A stretch of 6,959 bases of DNA from Gammaproteobacteria bacterium (GTDB taxonomy: Bacteria; Pseudomonadota; Gammaproteobacteria; Pseudomonadales; Azotimanducaceae). The translations under genes were made by a program, and so were the position numbers. Each line of letters opens with the position of its first letter. Position 1 is the stretch's first letter. Of the stretch, positions 5,611-6,959 are shown piece by piece. The notes below the pieces were generated by a model that worked only from the letters and a program-made list of their open reading frames with translations, did no database searches and was not told the origin of the DNA. The stretch is taken from contig JAPUJX010000168.1 of assembly GCA_027295975.1 (NCBI GenBank), forward strand, positions 1 through 6,959. Direction: 5' to 3'.

Positions 5611-6723
5611 ATGATGCCACAATATCAAGTGACCGTTTTCCCAACAGCACCGGACAAAGCCCGGCTCCTGTTCTCGTTCGTGTTTCTAATCGTGGCGCTG
5701 GGTTTAGGTAACGCGTGTACCCGGCAAGCGGACGGAGAGGTTTCGCCCAATCCGAGCGGTGTGGCAGCCGGCCAGGTTTCAGCGGTTGCTGAGCGGCCTG
5801 ACGACGATGCGGACGAAAGTGCCATTACTGAACCCGTTGACCCGGTACCAGACGTCGACGAGTCATTGGCGTTTCAGGTAGCGACTGGCGTGACCGTCAT
5901 TCCCGATTCTCGAATCGCCTTCGTTCCCAACATCGGCATCATCGAGGGCTCTGAATCGGTGCTGATCGTGGACACCGGGCTGGGGACGGCCAACGGAAAG
6001 CGGGTGCTGATGCTGGCCAGAAAAATCGCCGATGGCCGGAAGCTCTATCTAACCACGACGCATTTTCATCCGGAGCACAATTTCGGCGCGAGCGCCTTCG
6101 AAGGCAGTGCGACGCTGGTCCTGAACGAGGCACAGGCAATCGAACTCAGGGAAAAAGGCCCGGACTACATCGAGCTCTTCAAGACTTTTGGTTCTCAAGT
6201 GGAAGAACGGTTGGAGGGCACAACACTGGTCGAGCCCGATCGCACATACTCGGGCACGATGACGCTGGACCTCGGTGGGCGGGAAGTGATCCTGCGCGAG
6301 ATCCCGGCGCACACTCGCGGCGACCAGCTTGTCTACGTGCCCGACCAGCACCTCATCTTCACCGGCGACATTGCGGAAACCCGCTTTTTCCCGATCATGC
6401 CGGACGCTGACTCCAGCGCGGTCCGCTGGATCGGTGTGTTGCAGCAACTGGAAGCTTTGGAACCCAAAATTGTGGTTCCAGGGCACGGTGCTGTGGGAAG
6501 CGAGGAGATACTATCAGCGCTCCGGGAGCACATCGAGTTCATGCGCGACCGGGTGCAGGCGCTGGTGGCCACGGGATACGATCAGCAGGCGATCACGGAC
6601 TTGCTGGTGCCCGCGATTACTGCTGTCTATCCTAACTGGGATAACCAGGAGTTTGTACCATTCGAGATCGCCATCCTGTACGCCGAGGCAACCGGGAATG
6701 CGCCCCAGCTTCCCGGCTTCTGA
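5611..6723 (+). CDS. Metallo-beta-lactamase-fold hydrolase, probable lipoprotein
   Basis: The protein has 370 residues from the ATG at 5611. Residues 17-36 form a hydrophobic signal ending GLGNAC; Cys36 is a possible lipidation site, although the lipobox is weak, so it should act outside the cytoplasm. A low-complexity acidic linker (about 55-85) precedes the metallo-beta-lactamase domain. The usual metal ligands are visible: THFHPEHN with H151, H153 and H156, then H234 (in IPAHTRGD), D253 (in FTGDIAET) and H292 (in VPGHGAV). One difference is that the HxHxDH aspartate is glutamate (E155). The fold hydrolyses esters, lactones, lactams, thioesters or sulphates; the substrate is unknown and I would not call it a beta-lactamase. 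It is the last gene of the regulator-membrane operon. An alternative start at 5581 adds 10 residues; a longer upstream frame from 5146 lies inside the previous gene and is rejected. Its last codons belong to an inverted repeat. Confidence 0.9.
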   Translation: MMPQYQVTVFPTAPDKARLLFSFVFLIVALGLGNACTRQADGEVSPNPSGVAAGQVSAVAERPDDDADESAITEPVDPVPDVDESLAFQVATGVTVIPDSRIAFVPNIGIIEGSESVLIVDTGLGTANGKRVLMLARKIADGRKLYLTTTHFHPEHNFGASAFEGSATLVLNEAQAIELREKGPDYIELFKTFGSQVEERLEGTTLVEPDRTYSGTMTLDLGGREVILREIPAHTRGDQLVYVPDQHLIFTGDIAETRFFPIMPDADSSAVRWIGVLQQLEALEPKIVVPGHGAVGSEEILSALREHIEFMRDRVQALVATGYDQQAITDLLVPAITAVYPNWDNQEFVPFEIAILYAEATGNAPQLPGF

Positions 6724-6789
6724 ACCGGAAACTGTAAAACCAGATGTGAACACAAGATGTTGATTTGCATTGAATATTGAACCACTTTT
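6706..6789 (+). repeat. Left arm of a long imperfect inverted repeat
   Basis: This 84-base stretch pairs with 6876-6959 (paired positions sum to 13665). The outer 61 bases match at 59 positions, with differences at 6740 and 6745. The inner part has a mismatch at 6767 and a block at 6771-6776, then pairs again to 6789. The arm contains the last five codons and stop of the hydrolase gene, so the repeat is not confined to noncoding DNA. The 86-base centre (6790-6875) does not share the symmetry. It may also act as a very long stem at the transcript end, but no classical GC stem plus T-run is seen. Confidence 0.95.
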
Positions 6790-6875
6790 GCACCAAAAAT
6801 TGCCCCGGTAACTGAATTCTAATAACTTGAGTATATGAAGTATTTCTTGAGTTGGAGGGGGTCAATTACATATGT
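6724..6875. other. AT-rich noncoding stretch after the hydrolase gene
   Basis: The sequence becomes clearly AT-rich right after the stop codon and holds no coding frame I can support. It contains the noncoding part of the left repeat arm and the 86-base centre. No standard intrinsic terminator is visible. Confidence 0.5.
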
Positions 6876-6877
6876 AA
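6866..6877. repeat. 12-base palindrome TTACATATGTAA
   Basis: A perfect AT-rich palindrome at the boundary between the centre of the large inverted repeat and its right arm. It could be a small binding site or chance in AT-rich DNA; nothing else supports a role. Confidence 0.3.
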
Positions 6878-6959
6878 AAGTGGTTCAAATAAACATGTAA
6901 ATCAACATCTTGTGTTCACCTCTGATTTTACAGTTTCCGGTTCAGAAGCCGGGAAGCTG
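6876..6959 (-). repeat. Right arm of the inverted repeat, continuing past the window edge
   Basis: This is the reverse complement of 6706-6789 with nine differences in 84 bases. Pairing is still perfect at the last base of the window, so the true repeat is longer. The differences lie mainly in the noncoding part, while the part mirroring the hydrolase gene is identical so far. Confidence 0.95.
6942..6959 (-). CDS. Possible last codons of a second, convergent hydrolase copy (partial)
   Basis: On the minus strand these bases encode QLPGF and a TGA stop, exactly as at the end of the hydrolase gene on the plus strand. Only five codons are visible, so a full second gene is inferred from the inverted repeat and not seen. 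Confidence 0.3.
   Translation of the reverse strand, partial: QLPGF

Noticed and set aside
6049..6486. Minus-strand open frame inside the hydrolase gene
   Set aside because: It is antisense to the metal-binding core of a clear hydrolase and has no supporting features.
5611..6723. Annotation of the hydrolase as an antibiotic beta-lactamase
   Set aside because: The fold alone does not give that function. The motif has Glu where class B1 and B3 enzymes have Asp, and the neighbours point to another role.
6706..6959. Large inverted repeat as an intrinsic terminator or as the ends of a small transposable element
   Set aside because: The arms include coding sequence of the hydrolase and continue past the window, and there is no GC stem plus T-run. 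A convergent duplication explains it better.
1..6959. CRISPR array, tRNA or rRNA genes
   Set aside because: No regularly spaced direct repeats, tRNA-like cloverleaf or rRNA-like sequence was seen on either strand.

Overview
The window looks like accessory DNA from a Gram-negative proteobacterium. It has a large TonB-dependent outer-membrane receptor, a probable lipoprotein, Shine-Dalgarno-led genes of moderate to high GC, and an IS6-type transposase of the kind common in alpha- and gammaproteobacteria. I cannot name the genus. A marine gammaproteobacterium or a sphingomonad-like organism would fit the receptor style, but this is inference.

Layout, left to right. Positions 1-241 hold the start of an IS6-family insertion sequence, reading leftward off the edge. 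Between it and the receptor, about 242-415 (minus strand) carries what looks like the first codons of an exported, Tat-type protein cut short by the IS. Positions 384-2810 (minus) encode a TonB-dependent receptor. A 600-base divergent control region follows (2811-3411). It contains a candidate leftward promoter, two clear palindromes and a G8 tract. Rightward from 3412 runs a tightly packed four-gene unit: a TetR-family regulator, a 341-residue eight-helix membrane protein, a 173-residue four-helix membrane protein, and a metallo-beta-lactamase-fold hydrolase with a lipoprotein-like signal. Every junction in this unit overlaps by 4 bases (TTGA, ATGA, ATGA), although the last gene probably starts at a second ATG 30 bases further on.

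The most interesting content is the pair of membrane proteins. The 341-residue protein is an internal duplication, and the 173-residue protein is a third copy of the same four-helix module. In all three copies a His-x-His pair sits at the start of the second helix after an equal-length extracytoplasmic segment, and glycine landmarks in helices 3 and 4 fall at matching distances. From memory, the module resembles the four-helix haem-binding styrene oxide isomerase (StyC) type. A haem- or metal-binding membrane enzyme or sensor is therefore a testable hypothesis. Together with a regulator, a zinc hydrolase facing the periplasm and a TonB receptor transcribed the other way, the locus may be an uptake and conversion system for an unidentified, probably hydrophobic, compound.

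The right end (6706-6959) is an imperfect inverted repeat with 84-base arms. It contains the last codons of the hydrolase gene and its mirror copy, which suggests a second, convergent copy of the gene just beyond the window, or a palindromic contig end. Both window ends therefore lie in repeated DNA.
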